Assembly (NCBI RefSeq): GCF_030812415.1 | Contig: NZ_JAUSST010000006.1 | Span: forward strand, 62,001 to 126,000 | DNA: 64,000 bases | Direction of reading: 5' to 3' | From: Paenibacillus harenae | GTDB taxonomy: Bacteria > Bacillota > Bacilli > Paenibacillales > Paenibacillaceae | Shown: positions 32,228-41,619 of the stretch, in pieces | How positions within the stretch are numbered: position 1 is the stretch's first letter | Layout of the letters: the number at the start of each line of letters is the position of its first letter | Position numbers and translations under genes: made by a program | The notes under the pieces: generated by a model | The model's database searches: none | The model's input: the letters and a program-made list of their open reading frames with translations, nothing else | Told to the model about the DNA's origin: nothing

Positions 32228-33094
32228 CTAGCGAATGAGCAGCGGTTTGATTTCCTCGATGACTCGTTCCAAATCTTTTGCGCATTCTTCGTACATTTTC
32301 TTTGCTTTTGGCGCTCTCGTGGACAGACTGAACATTTCGAGATCCGCTTCGCATTTTTTTAAAGTGGCCAGCAAAGAAGCTTTCTTCTGAGGCTTAGGAA
32401 CAACAATCTGATCGTCGAACAAGTCGACATATAACTGGCCGTAAGAGTCTACCTGGCCAAGGAACACATTTTCTATCGCGACGCCTATCGTTTCGAGTTC
32501 CGTATTCAGCCATTCACGGCTGAGTCCGATCGTAGCGAGAGGTTCATCCATGATCTTTCCGTCCATGATCACCGTCTGCGGTTCCTGTTCGGGGGCGACT
32601 TTGATGCCTAGGTGCTTTGGTGTTAGAGGTTGATTTTCTTTCGTTAGCAAGACGTTGATGTCTCCGCTTGGTTCCATTACCGCAAATTCAACATTCGCCG
32701 CTTGGAATATATTTTTTTTCCTGAGTTGTTCCATCAGCTCGTCGGTCGTAAGCCGTTCCTTCTTCAGATTTTCCTCCATGATTTTTCCGTCTTTAATCAG
32801 CACAGTTGATCTGCTATCGATAAAATCCCTTGCTTTTTTACTCTTGAGTTGCAAAAATTCGATCCCCAAAGTAACGGCTACCCAAACAGATAAGGAAACG
32901 ATACCCAAATACCATCTCGCGTCCAAATCCAACGAAATATAGGCAGCTAAGCTTCCGATCGTGATTCCGGTTATGTATTCAAAAAAAGAAAGCTGGGAAA
33001 CTTGCCTTTTCCCTAATAGCTTAGTCATTCCAAATAGAATGACAATCGCCAACAATGTCCGTAAAGCAATAAGTAACCAATCTGGCATTCTCAA
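32228..33094 (-). CDS. DUF421 + DUF1657 membrane protein (2Duf type)
   Basis: 288 residues. The N-terminal three helices and the following domain (GKRQVSQLSFFEYITGITIG, VLIKDGKIMEENLKKERL, SREWLNTELE) are DUF421 (YetF-like). The C-terminal about 65 residues (LLATLKKCEADLEMFSLSTR and on) are a DUF1657 domain, the same family as the divergent small gene at 33336. This fusion corresponds to the 2Duf protein of the mobile spoVA operon known in Bacillus, which strengthens spore wet-heat resistance. Here it leads the cluster rather than ending it. Predicted to be made in the developing spore. Confidence 0.88.
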   Translation of the reverse strand: MRMPDWLLIALRTLLAIVILFGMTKLLGKRQVSQLSFFEYITGITIGSLAAYISLDLDARWYLGIVSLSVWVAVTLGIEFLQLKSKKARDFIDSRSTVLIKDGKIMEENLKKERLTTDELMEQLRKKNIFQAANVEFAVMEPSGDINVLLTKENQPLTPKHLGIKVAPEQEPQTVIMDGKIMDEPLATIGLSREWLNTELETIGVAIENVFLGQVDSYGQLYVDLFDDQIVVPKPQKKASLLATLKKCEADLEMFSLSTRAPKAKKMYEECAKDLERVIEEIKPLLIR

Positions 33095-33335
33095 GGTCCC
33101 CTTTTTCCTGACAGCTTTTTAATTTCCACTTGATGGTAATTAGTATATATGCAAGATCTCCAGTTCCCCGTCTTTCTATTCATAAAAAGAAACCTTTTGC
33201 TTGTTTCAGCGGAAAATACCTCTCTCCTCGGCGTATGATTTCGAAAAATCGAGATATATTAAGCTAGGTATTTGGGATAGGTTTGAGCATTATTTTCGTT
33301 TGCATTTTCATTAACCTGTTAAGGAGGTGGATAAA

Positions 33336-33542
33336 ATGACAGTAGCTTCCCAAGTCAAAACATGCGTAGCTTCATTGAAAAGCGCTCAGGCCAGCTTGGA
33401 ACAATTCGCTTTGAGCACGCAAAATCAAGAAGCAAAAACTCTTTTCACAAACGCAGCCGAGCAAACGCAACAAATTTTGCAGCAAGTCGAAGGCCGCGTA
33501 CAACAGTTAGAAAATGAAGAACCGCAATATAAAGGTTTCTAA
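33336..33542 (+). CDS. DUF1657 small protein
   Basis: 68 residues, one helical DUF1657 domain (TCVASLKSAQASLEQFALST, about 10-60), matching the C-terminal part of the neighbouring DUF421 protein. ATG at 33336 has AAGGAGGTGG upstream. DUF1657 genes accompany mobile spoVA operons. A forespore-type promoter may lie at 33268-33294 (GTATT, 15 bp, CATTATT, resembling sigma-G), low confidence. Divergent from the spoVA cluster. Confidence 0.85.
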   Translation: MTVASQVKTCVASLKSAQASLEQFALSTQNQEAKTLFTNAAEQTQQILQQVEGRVQQLENEEPQYKGF

Positions 33543-33554
33543 GAACGATGAAAC

Positions 33555-33598
33555 GGGGCTGTCCCAAAAGCCATTATTGGCTTAGGGACAGCCCCTTT
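33555..33598 (+). terminator. Intrinsic terminator after the DUF1657 gene
   Basis: Stem GGGGCTGTCCC (33555-33565) / GGGACAGCCCC (33585-33595), with an inner AAGCC/GGCTT stem, followed by TTTG. Confidence 0.82.
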
Positions 33599-33623
33599 GT
33601 TCGTGTACGGCTAACCTCTGGCT

Positions 33624-33650
33624 GCTATGTTGGATTTTTGCAGTAACTTT
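33624..33650 (+). repeat. Palindromic-repeat family, single forward unit
   Basis: One 27-bp unit, beginning GCTATGTTGGATTTTTGCAG and ending TAACTTT. It belongs to the dispersed family also seen at 43036, 46761, 54984 and 58461, but here no reverse partner is found. The interval 33543-33959 otherwise holds two hairpins and the xylanase promoter region. Confidence 0.75.
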
Positions 33651-33670
33651 AAGCGTTATCAAAATCATGA

Positions 33671-33698
33671 AAACCCAGGCCGCATGCGGTCTGGGTTT
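33671..33698 (+). terminator. Terminator-like hairpin without an upstream gene
   Basis: AAACCCAG...CTGGGTTT stem continuing through a G-U pair into CCG/CGG. Only a short T run (TTTAT) follows. No gene lies between it and the terminator at 33555-33598. Confidence 0.5.
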
Positions 33699-33884
33699 AT
33701 CTATGCCGGAAAGTGAATGCAATGGCGAACGATTCGGGTACCTGCGCCGCCGTTTTTTTACTTTGAGGCTCGAGAATATCTAAATCTGTATAAATTTTCT
33801 TAGGAACGCCTATAGTTTTTAGGGTTATCCGATAATGGAATTCGGATTACGATGGTAATGGGGAAGCGCTGCCATTTTGATTTA

Positions 33885-33898
33885 TGAAAGCGCTTATC
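33885..33898 (+). promoter_or_regulatory. Catabolite responsive element (cre) upstream of the xylanase
   Basis: TGAAAGCGCTTATC fits the CcpA site TGWAARCGYTWNCW at nearly all positions. A second, weaker cre-like sequence, GGGAAGCGCTGCCA, sits at 33861-33874. CcpA repression in the presence of preferred sugars is the expected control of a xylanase. Confidence 0.65.
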
Positions 33899-33959
33899 TT
33901 TTATGGGGAAGTCGTTTATTGGACCTTTTTAACATTAATGCTTAAGGGGGAAAAGTGGA

Positions 33960-36900
33960 ATGGGAAGGAAGTTTAAGGTTTACTTATCCTTGCTGCTCGC
34001 GGTTGCCTTGTTGCTGCCGCAGGCTTGGACCGCAGGAACCGCCCAAGCGGCTTCGGTTGGAGATACGGTGCTTGCCGGCGATTTTGACATAGGCACGGAC
34101 GACTGGTTCAAGCGTGGCACGGAGACGGTCGCGCAATCAACAGACACCGCGCAAAGCGGGGCAGGCAGTCTGAAAACGACGGGGCGAACCTCGAACTGGA
34201 ACGGTCCCGGTGCGTATTTGGATACGTTGGAAAAAGGAGCTACCTACGAGTTCTCGGTATATGCCAAGCTGCTTGAAGGTACGACCGGCGCAGCCGCGCT
34301 GGAGCTGACCGTCAAACAAACCGGCTTGCCGGCAGACGATCCGGAGGCGTATAAAACCGTTAAATCGGAGCAGGTCACCGCAGATGACTGGGTGGAGATC
34401 AAAGGGAATATCACCTTGGACCCTAGAGCGGCAAGGTATCAATTATATGTGCAAGCTCCCGGCGATGCCACGGTTTCATATTACATCGATACCTTCAAAG
34501 CAAAGCTGGTCGCGCTGCCGGTAACAGATCCTGAAGAGCCGGCGGGCAGGACGGTATTGAGTCAAAATTTCGAGGATGGCAGCATAGGCGGATGGCAACC
34601 GCTCTCATGGGGCGGATCGGGCATCGCAGCTATTTCTTCGGACCAGGCATCGGCAGGCAGCCACTCGCTCCGATTCTCAGGCCGCGCAGCTAAGGACGCA
34701 AGCCCGAGCATTAATATTTTCAGCTATTTGCAGCAGGACCGCTTGTACGATATTTCGCTTAAAGTGAGATTGGGCGAAGGCTCCGACAAGCTCCATGTGA
34801 CGTCGAAGATCGGAGAGACGTTCGATTGGATCATGGGGGAGCAGACGGTAACGAGCACGGATTGGACAACGTTTAGCAAAACGGGCTATATGCTTCCGAC
34901 CGGCGCGACGGAGTTGCTTCTTTATGTAGAATCGGCTGCTTCCACGGCCGATATTTACATCGATGAGTTTGTCATTGAGGATGTGACTCCTGGCCAAGTC
35001 GAGCCCGACCCGGATCCGAGCACGCTTGATCAAACGGGCATCGCAACCGGCTTCGAAGACGGTCAAGGCGACTGGGTACGAAGAAACGGCGATGGAGGAA
35101 TTGAAGTATCCTCGGCCGACAACCATACGAGCGGGGGGACGGGCAGCTTGCTGACGATGGCTTCCGCACAATATGACGGACCGCTCCTGAACGTTCTCGG
35201 CAAGATGCACAAAAACTACGAATATACGTTGTCGGCGTGGGTGAAGATGGCGCCGGGCGAAGAACCGACAAGGCTGCGTCTCAGCGTGCAATCCGGCGAT
35301 AGCACGTTCACGAACGTATCCTCCAATGCAACGGTAACGGATGCGGATTGGGTACAGCTGTCGGGCAAGTTCACGCTCAGAACGAAACCGACCGTCTTGA
35401 ACGCATACGTAGAGACAGCGGACGACAACGGCGAGCCAAGAACGTTCTATATGGACGATTTTGCGTTAACCTATGTCGGGCCGGTCGAAGGAACGCTGCC
35501 GATCCAGACCGAGCTGGACGGCTTGAAGGATCTGTACGGCGATTATTTCGAGATCGGCGCCGCGGTAGAACCGGCTCAGTTCGCCGGCACTGCGGATCAA
35601 TTGCTTAAGAAGCATTACAACTCGATCGTAGCCGAAAACTCCATGAAGCCGGCATCGATTAACGGGACAGAGGGTACGTACAATTATGGGGGCGCGGACG
35701 CCATAGTGAAGTACGCGAAGGACAACAATATGCAGCTCCGGTTCCACACGTTGTTGTGGCATCAGCAGGGCGCCGACTGGATGCTACAGGATGCGCAGGG
35801 CAACTGGCTTGAAGCGAATGAAACGAATAAGGAGCTCGTGCTTTCCCGCCTTCGAACGTATATATCGACGGTCGTCGCGAAGTATGCGGACGCGGCCGAT
35901 TCCTATGACGTCGTGAACGAGATCATCGACGAAGGCCGTCCGGACGGCATGCGGGACAGCTACTGGTACCGTATTACCGGCTTGGACTTTATCCGCGTCG
36001 CGTTCGAAGAGGCGCGTAAGGCAGATCCGACCGCGAAGCTGTACATCAACGATTACAGCACGCATAATCCGCAAAAACGCGATTTCTTGTTCGATCTCGT
36101 CACTAAGCTTAAAGCGGAAGGCGTGCCGATCGACGGCGTGGGTCACCAAACGCACATTAACGTGAGCGGACCTTCGATCCAGCAAATTTCGGACTCGATC
36201 CGGAAGTTCGGCGAAGCGGGCTTCGACAACCAGCTGACGGAGCTCGATATCTCCGTTTATACGAATAACAGCACCGCCTACGATCCAATCCCTGAAGATA
36301 TCCTTGTCAAACAAGGTTATCGTTACAAGGAGTTGTTCGAGGAATTGGTGAAGCTTGATGAGATCGGGAAAAATGCCGATTCTGGCACGCCGGCTTACAA
36401 TCCGGATGGCTGGATCAGCAACGTAACGATCTGGGGTCTCGCGGACGACCATACGTGGCTTCATAATCGCGGCACCACTCGTCAAGACGCGCCATTCCCG
36501 TTCGATAAACGCCATCAAGCGAAGTATGCTTATTGGGGTATGGTCGAAGCGGTGAAGGAGATCATTCCTTCCAAGCTGCCGATCGTTACAAAGGCAGGCA
36601 GCGCCGCGCAAGGCACTCCTGCTATCGATGGGCTTACGGATGCGGTTTGGAATAACGTTGCCGCGATGGAAACGGAAAGAACGAGCGCCTTCGGCGCAAG
36701 CTTCAAAACGCTGTGGGATGATAACTATTTGTATATCCTCGCAGAGGTCCAAGACGGCAATAAGACAAACGAGGATAAAGTGGAGTTATTCGTAAAAGAG
36801 AACGAAGGCTTCGCGAAATATGAAATCCTTCGTCAAGCATCGAACCAAGTCGCGGAGAAATCAGGCGGTTACGTGGTCGAGGCTGCCATTCCGCTTAGCG

Positions 36901-39128
36901 GAAATACGCTCGGCAAGCAGTTGTACTTCGACATCCGCGTGACGACCGGGGGCGCTCAAGACGGCTCGGAGCATGGCCAGAACGGCGCAATCGTATCATG
37001 GAGCGATCAAAGAAACATGCAGCATCAAGATACGGCCGGCTACGGCTCCCTGACGCTGATCGGTTCTCCCAAATCGGCACCGGCGGCGAAGGGCACCCCG
37101 CTCATCGATGGGGAAGAGGATGTGGCATGGGCAAGCGCATCCGAGCTGGAAACGGCATTATGGGTAGAAGGAACAAGCGGATCGACCGCCAAGTTCAAAA
37201 CGTTGTGGGACGAAGAAAACCTCTACATCTATGCGGTGATAACCGATACGGCGCTCAGCGATGAAAGCGCGAATGCGTGGGAAGAGGATTCCGTAGAAAT
37301 ATTCGTCGATCAAAATAACGGAAAATCGTCATCTTACCAAAGCGACGACGGCCAGTACCGGATTAACTTCAATAATGTGAAGACGGTAGGCGGCCACGCT
37401 TCCCAAGACAACTACGCGTCGGCAACGAAGATCGTACCCGGCGTAGGTTACGTCTTAGAAGCGGCTATCTCGCTGGATACGATTACGCCGGCGGCAGGCA
37501 GCGTCATCGGCTTCGACATCCAGGTCAATAATGACGAAGACGGCGACGGCACGAGAGACAGCGTTGCGAATTGGGCCGACCCTTCGGGTCAATCCTACCA
37601 GGACACGTCCAAGTTCGGCGTGCTTACGTTCGCGAATGGCGGCGATATAGGGCTGAATCCGCCGATAAATGTAAAGATCCGAGCAAAGTCCTACAAAGCT
37701 TTTGAAGTCAATTGGGACGCCGTTTACGAAGCGATCGGATACAACGTTTACCGTGCGTTGTCTGAAACCGGTCCGTTCGTGAAGCAGAACGGTGCGATCA
37801 TTGAAGCGGAGGTTTACAACGATTCGAATCTGCTTGCATCCACAACTTATTACTACAAAATTTCGGCGGTTCATGCGGATGGTCGGGTGTCGCCTCTGTC
37901 TGCCGTCGTATCGAAGCGGACCGGCAATGCGCCTTCAGGCAACACGGGCAACGCCGGCGATCCTGGCGGCAATCCTTCGAACGACAAGGTTGTGCCTACG
38001 ACTTCATCCGGCGGACGCGCACTTGGCACGATCGGCAACGAAAGGCTGAGCGACGCATTGGACAAAGCCGGCGAGAATGCCAGCGGCGTGAAAGAAATCG
38101 TATTCGAGCTGCAGCCGGCATCCGGAACGAACGGATATGCCATCGAATTGCCGACGGCTGCTCTGAAGGCCGATGAGGAATACGTGATTTCGGTTAAGAC
38201 GGACATCGGCATCATACAACTGCCGGGCGGCATGCTCGCAGGCATGGATATATCGACGGATACGGTAACGATCGTATTCGGTCCGGCAAATCTGGATAAC
38301 GCGGGCGAGGCCGTACGCGGCCAGGTCGGCAATCGCCCGGCGTATAGCCTGCAGGTGCTCGTGAACAATCAAGTAGTTCCATGGAAGAACGATAACGCTC
38401 CGGTCACGGTTGTCGCTCCTTACAAGCCGACGGCAGAAGAGCTGAAAGCACCGGGCAAGCTTGTCGTTTGGTATGTGGATGACAACGGCGCAGCCACTGC
38501 GGTGCCGAACGGTCGCTACGATGCGGACACCGGAAACGTCGTTTTCCATACGACGCACTTCAGCACATACGCGATTGCCTTCGTAGACAAAAGCTTCGAT
38601 GATATCGGGCGTTATGCATGGGCGCAAGACGCAATCGAAGCATTGGCTGCGCGCGACGTCATTAAGGGCATGTCCGGCACCTCCTATTCGCCTGCGGCGG
38701 GCATCAAGCGCGCGGATTATCTGCTCCTGCTCGTTCATGCGCTAGGGCTTCGGAGCGATGGAGGATCGGCGTTCTCCGACGTAGCGGCTACGGATTATTA
38801 CTACGATGCGATTCGCATTGCGAAAGGTCTCGGCATCGCGAAAGGCGTTGGCAATGACCGTTTCAACCCGAACGCGCCGATCACGCGCCAAGAAATGATG
38901 ATGCTGACGGCACGCGCGCTCGAAGCGGCAGGGCAACCCCTTGAAGCAGCCGGCTCCCTTGACGGGTTCACGGATGCTTCCGCGGTAGCGGATTACGCGA
39001 AAAACAGCGTCACGGCGCTCGTCTCATCCGGTATCGTGAACGGCATCGGCGGCGAGCTTCAGCCGGGCGGCCTGCTGACTCGCGCGCAAGCCGCAGTCAT
39101 CCTGTATCGCGCGTTAGGTCTCCATTAA
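33960..39128 (+). CDS. Cell-surface GH10 endo-beta-1,4-xylanase with CBMs and SLH anchor
   Basis: 1722 residues with a signal peptide (cleavage near residue 30, TAQAAS). In order: three CBM22-like modules (about 37-175, 200-340, 358-505), GH10 catalytic domain (about 512-870; acid/base Glu654 in DVVNEIIDEG, nucleophile Glu761 in LTELDIS), two CBM9-like modules (about 876-1033 and 1038-1220), a fibronectin-III domain (about 1232-1320), an uncharacterised beta-rich segment (about 1350-1530), and three SLH repeats to the end (FDDIGRYAWAQDAIEALAAR first). SLH domains tether it to the secondary cell-wall polymer. It degrades xylan outside the cell. Two cre-like sites lie upstream. Confidence 0.95.
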   Translation: MGRKFKVYLSLLLAVALLLPQAWTAGTAQAASVGDTVLAGDFDIGTDDWFKRGTETVAQSTDTAQSGAGSLKTTGRTSNWNGPGAYLDTLEKGATYEFSVYAKLLEGTTGAAALELTVKQTGLPADDPEAYKTVKSEQVTADDWVEIKGNITLDPRAARYQLYVQAPGDATVSYYIDTFKAKLVALPVTDPEEPAGRTVLSQNFEDGSIGGWQPLSWGGSGIAAISSDQASAGSHSLRFSGRAAKDASPSINIFSYLQQDRLYDISLKVRLGEGSDKLHVTSKIGETFDWIMGEQTVTSTDWTTFSKTGYMLPTGATELLLYVESAASTADIYIDEFVIEDVTPGQVEPDPDPSTLDQTGIATGFEDGQGDWVRRNGDGGIEVSSADNHTSGGTGSLLTMASAQYDGPLLNVLGKMHKNYEYTLSAWVKMAPGEEPTRLRLSVQSGDSTFTNVSSNATVTDADWVQLSGKFTLRTKPTVLNAYVETADDNGEPRTFYMDDFALTYVGPVEGTLPIQTELDGLKDLYGDYFEIGAAVEPAQFAGTADQLLKKHYNSIVAENSMKPASINGTEGTYNYGGADAIVKYAKDNNMQLRFHTLLWHQQGADWMLQDAQGNWLEANETNKELVLSRLRTYISTVVAKYADAADSYDVVNEIIDEGRPDGMRDSYWYRITGLDFIRVAFEEARKADPTAKLYINDYSTHNPQKRDFLFDLVTKLKAEGVPIDGVGHQTHINVSGPSIQQISDSIRKFGEAGFDNQLTELDISVYTNNSTAYDPIPEDILVKQGYRYKELFEELVKLDEIGKNADSGTPAYNPDGWISNVTIWGLADDHTWLHNRGTTRQDAPFPFDKRHQAKYAYWGMVEAVKEIIPSKLPIVTKAGSAAQGTPAIDGLTDAVWNNVAAMETERTSAFGASFKTLWDDNYLYILAEVQDGNKTNEDKVELFVKENEGFAKYEILRQASNQVAEKSGGYVVEAAIPLSGNTLGKQLYFDIRVTTGGAQDGSEHGQNGAIVSWSDQRNMQHQDTAGYGSLTLIGSPKSAPAAKGTPLIDGEEDVAWASASELETALWVEGTSGSTAKFKTLWDEENLYIYAVITDTALSDESANAWEEDSVEIFVDQNNGKSSSYQSDDGQYRINFNNVKTVGGHASQDNYASATKIVPGVGYVLEAAISLDTITPAAGSVIGFDIQVNNDEDGDGTRDSVANWADPSGQSYQDTSKFGVLTFANGGDIGLNPPINVKIRAKSYKAFEVNWDAVYEAIGYNVYRALSETGPFVKQNGAIIEAEVYNDSNLLASTTYYYKISAVHADGRVSPLSAVVSKRTGNAPSGNTGNAGDPGGNPSNDKVVPTTSSGGRALGTIGNERLSDALDKAGENASGVKEIVFELQPASGTNGYAIELPTAALKADEEYVISVKTDIGIIQLPGGMLAGMDISTDTVTIVFGPANLDNAGEAVRGQVGNRPAYSLQVLVNNQVVPWKNDNAPVTVVAPYKPTAEELKAPGKLVVWYVDDNGAATAVPNGRYDADTGNVVFHTTHFSTYAIAFVDKSFDDIGRYAWAQDAIEALAARDVIKGMSGTSYSPAAGIKRADYLLLLVHALGLRSDGGSAFSDVAATDYYYDAIRIAKGLGIAKGVGNDRFNPNAPITRQEMMMLTARALEAAGQPLEAAGSLDGFTDASAVADYAKNSVTALVSSGIVNGIGGELQPGGLLTRAQAAVILYRALGLH

Positions 39129-39134
39129 GCTAGC

Positions 39135-39168
39135 GAGCGTCTCCCGATTCGGGAGACGCTCTATTTTT
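39135..39168 (+). terminator. Intrinsic terminator of the xylanase gene
   Basis: Perfect 11-bp stem GAGCGTCTCCC / GGGAGACGCTC followed by TATTTTTTT. A second stem with a T6 tail (GACTGC 39214-39219 / GCAGTC 39237-39242) lies 60 bases further on as a back-up. Confidence 0.88.
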
Positions 39169-39213
39169 TTGCCTGCAACCACCAAGCGCCTTTCGACGCA
39201 TTCAATCCTAAGT

Positions 39214-39250
39214 GACTGCTTCCCTTCTAATAAGAGGCAGTCGTTTTTTA
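39214..39250 (+). terminator. Second terminator downstream of the xylanase
   Basis: GACTGC / GCAGTC stem with an interrupted inner part (CTT...AAG), followed by GTTTTTT. Confidence 0.6.
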
Positions 39251-39334
39251 TTTGCAAAATAGCAAGGTTCAAACAGGTGCATTATGGGAAATCTTTATCT
39301 TATATGGACACACCTTGATAAAGGAGCAAAAATA

Positions 39335-40876
39335 ATGACAAAACCCTCTGGTCTCCCTCAATATCCGAAATCGTATTGGCTTGACTCGACAAACCTTCCG
39401 GCTTACCCGGCGCTGGAACAAAGCATCGAGGTCGATGCAGCCGTAGTTGGCGGAGGCATATCCGGCATTACAACGGCGTATTTGCTTGCAAAGGAAGGAC
39501 TCAAGGTCGCGTTGATCGAAGCCGGCCGATTGCTAAATGGAACGACGGGGTCTACGACCGCCAAAATTACGGCGCAGCATGATCTATTCTACGATCCGCT
39601 TATCCGAAGCTCTGGAATCGAGAAAGCGGAGCTGTATTACCGGGCGGCCGACGATGCGATAAGCTTCATTAGGCAAACGGTCGAAGAATATGACATCAGC
39701 TGCGGTTTGAAGGAACAGGATGCGTATGTGTTTACCGATTCGGATGCATACATCGGCAAGCTGCAAAGCGAAATGGAAGCCTATCATAAGCTTGGCATAC
39801 CAAGCTCATATACAGAGCATATTGAGCTGCCCGTGCCGCATAAAGCCGCTATCGTAATGCATAAGCAGGCTCAGTTTCATCCGTTGCATTACTTGCAAGA
39901 GCTCGTCGGAGCGTTCGTTAAGGCGGGCGGAGCAATCTATGAGCAAACAACCGCCGTTGATGTCGAGCAGGGCCGTCGTCCGAAAATCATGACGTTGAGC
40001 GGCCATTCCATCACCTGCAAGCATGTCGTTTCCTGCACCCATTTCCCTTTCTATGAAGCGCTTGGGCTTTATTTTGCCAGAATGCATGCCGACCGTTCGT
40101 ATGTGCTGGGCATTCAGTCAAAAGCGCATTACCCCGGGGGGATGTATATCAGTGCCGAAGATCCGGTACGATCGGTTCGTTCGGTCGATATGCCGGACGG
40201 CGGGAAGCTGCTCCTCATTGGGGGGCAAGGTCACAAAACGGGGCAGGGAATCTGCACCATCCGGCACTATGAGGAGCTGGAACAGTTCTCGGAGCAGTAT
40301 TTCCAGCCTGAACGCATCGCTTATCGCTGGTCGGCTCAGGACTTGGTCACCGATGACAAATTGCCGTATATCGGGCATTTGACGTCGGGCACGGACAATA
40401 TCTACGTCGCAACCGGATTTCGCAAATGGGGAATGACGTCAGGAACGACATCGGCCTTGCTCATTCGGGATCTCATTATGGAGCGCGATAATCCGTTCGC
40501 ACCGCTGTTCAGCCCGTCACGGCCGATCACATTGGCGGGTGTGGGCAAGCTGATTACGGATAATGTGGATGTAGCCAAGCATCTCGTTGCCGGCAAGCTG
40601 GAGCTCGTCCGCAAGAAGCCCGAGGAAGTGGCGGAAGATGAAGGCAGCGTCGTGACCGTTGCCGGCAAACGGGCCGGAGCTTATCGGGATAAGGAAGGCA
40701 AGCTCTATCTTGTCGATACGACATGCACGCATATGGGATGTGAAGTCGAATGGAACAATGGCGACCGTACGTGGGATTGTCCTTGCCACGGTTCGCGCTT
40801 CTCCATTACCGGCGAAGTAATAGAAGGCCCTGCGGAAAAACCGCTTAAGTCTTTGTCTGCAGCATCGGAACGATAA
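39335..40876 (+). CDS. FAD-dependent oxidoreductase with C-terminal Rieske domain (YhfW-like)
   Basis: 513 residues from ATG 39335, preceded by AAAGGAGC; an earlier in-frame start at 39284 lacks a ribosome binding site. N-terminal FAD-binding motif AAVVGGGISGITTAYLLAKE (about 36-55) of the DAO/glycine oxidase fold. The last about 95 residues form a Rieske [2Fe-2S] domain: CTHMGCEVEW and CPCHGSRFS give the Cys-His-Cys-His ligands. The same architecture is found in Bacillus YhfW; its reaction is not established, probably electron transfer from an amine or similar substrate. Confidence 0.9.
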   Translation: MTKPSGLPQYPKSYWLDSTNLPAYPALEQSIEVDAAVVGGGISGITTAYLLAKEGLKVALIEAGRLLNGTTGSTTAKITAQHDLFYDPLIRSSGIEKAELYYRAADDAISFIRQTVEEYDISCGLKEQDAYVFTDSDAYIGKLQSEMEAYHKLGIPSSYTEHIELPVPHKAAIVMHKQAQFHPLHYLQELVGAFVKAGGAIYEQTTAVDVEQGRRPKIMTLSGHSITCKHVVSCTHFPFYEALGLYFARMHADRSYVLGIQSKAHYPGGMYISAEDPVRSVRSVDMPDGGKLLLIGGQGHKTGQGICTIRHYEELEQFSEQYFQPERIAYRWSAQDLVTDDKLPYIGHLTSGTDNIYVATGFRKWGMTSGTTSALLIRDLIMERDNPFAPLFSPSRPITLAGVGKLITDNVDVAKHLVAGKLELVRKKPEEVAEDEGSVVTVAGKRAGAYRDKEGKLYLVDTTCTHMGCEVEWNNGDRTWDCPCHGSRFSITGEVIEGPAEKPLKSLSAASER

Positions 40877-40887
40877 ACAACAGCAAA

Positions 40888-40925
40888 TAAAAGGACATTT
40901 GTCGTATGAAGACAATGTCCTTTTT
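40888..40925. terminator. Bidirectional terminator
   Basis: AAAAGGACAT(T)TGTC pairs with GACAATGTCCTTTT, one bulge; T5 follows on plus. It separates the convergent oxidoreductase and CHRD genes. Confidence 0.75.
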
Positions 40926-40946
40926 CACCATGCAGTTTTAACTCGA

Positions 40947-41361
40947 CTAAGCTCTCTTGATTTGGCCGCGAATTTCGCCGTTCGGATTTTGGACCGTGTG
41001 CACATTCACGTAGGCATTGCCGTTGTTGAATTCGGTAATTAAGTCGGCAATCGTTAGCCCGGCCAAAGGACCGGATAGGTCGGCAGCGGTCAGGACACCC
41101 CGAACGATGCCGCGTCTTACGGAAATACCGAATTTATTCGGTCCGAACAGGGTGACGACAACAGGACCGTTCACTCCTTTTGGACCAAGATGAATGTGGG
41201 CGTCGGTGACTCGCGTGATATTGCGGACGATAAGCTGGAATCTGAGCTCGGTGCCTGCGGCGTTGAGGCGGAAGAAGGCGGTCCCCGATGCCCTCGTTCG
41301 AACTGGCGGAACCTCGTTCCTTCCCAGTAAGCATGCTTTGTACGTTCTGATAAGACTTCAC
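40947..41361 (-). pseudogene. CHRD-domain protein gene with a frameshift
   Basis: The CHRD fold is readable in one frame from about 41319 down to the stop at 40947: NEVPPVRTRASGTAFFRLNA, then DAHIHLGPKG and a terminal NPNGEIRGQIKRA. The natural N-terminus (VKSYQNVQSMLTGK, from GTG 41361) is in another frame. Removing one base in the doubled G (plus-strand CC at 41319-41320) joins LTGK directly to NEVPP, as in intact CHRD proteins. So the gene carries a single-base insertion, or the sequence has an error. CHRD proteins are about 120-140 residues and of unknown function in Bacilli. Confidence 0.75.
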
Positions 41362-41457
41362 TCCCCTACTCGTATTGCTATACACTATTCCGCAAACGCA
41401 GGATGGCTTGTTTATAAGTCTATTAATCTATGAAATAGGTGACGAATTTCAATAAGA

Positions 41458-41492
41458 AGGGCGACCTTAAACCGAAGGGTCGTCCTTTTTTT
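41458..41492 (+). terminator. Plus-strand terminator with no upstream plus-strand gene
   Basis: AAGGGCGACC (41458-41467) pairs with GGTCGTCCTT (41479-41488) through one G-U pair that favours the plus strand, followed by T8. The only gene upstream within 500 bases is on the minus strand, so it may be the relic of a deleted gene. Confidence 0.6.
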
Positions 41493-41619
41493 TGCCGAGC
41501 TCTGGCACCCTAACGCCAAACTCTATAGCATTCGACCATAATTCAAAGGATTGTCTGCTACTCAGCCTCCGGCCGGTTATTTACAATGAAAACACGATAG
41601 AGAAAAGAAGGTGATGAGG

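Noticed and set aside
35784..36752. 322-codon antisense frame in the xylanase
   Set aside because: Shadow of the GH10 catalytic domain.
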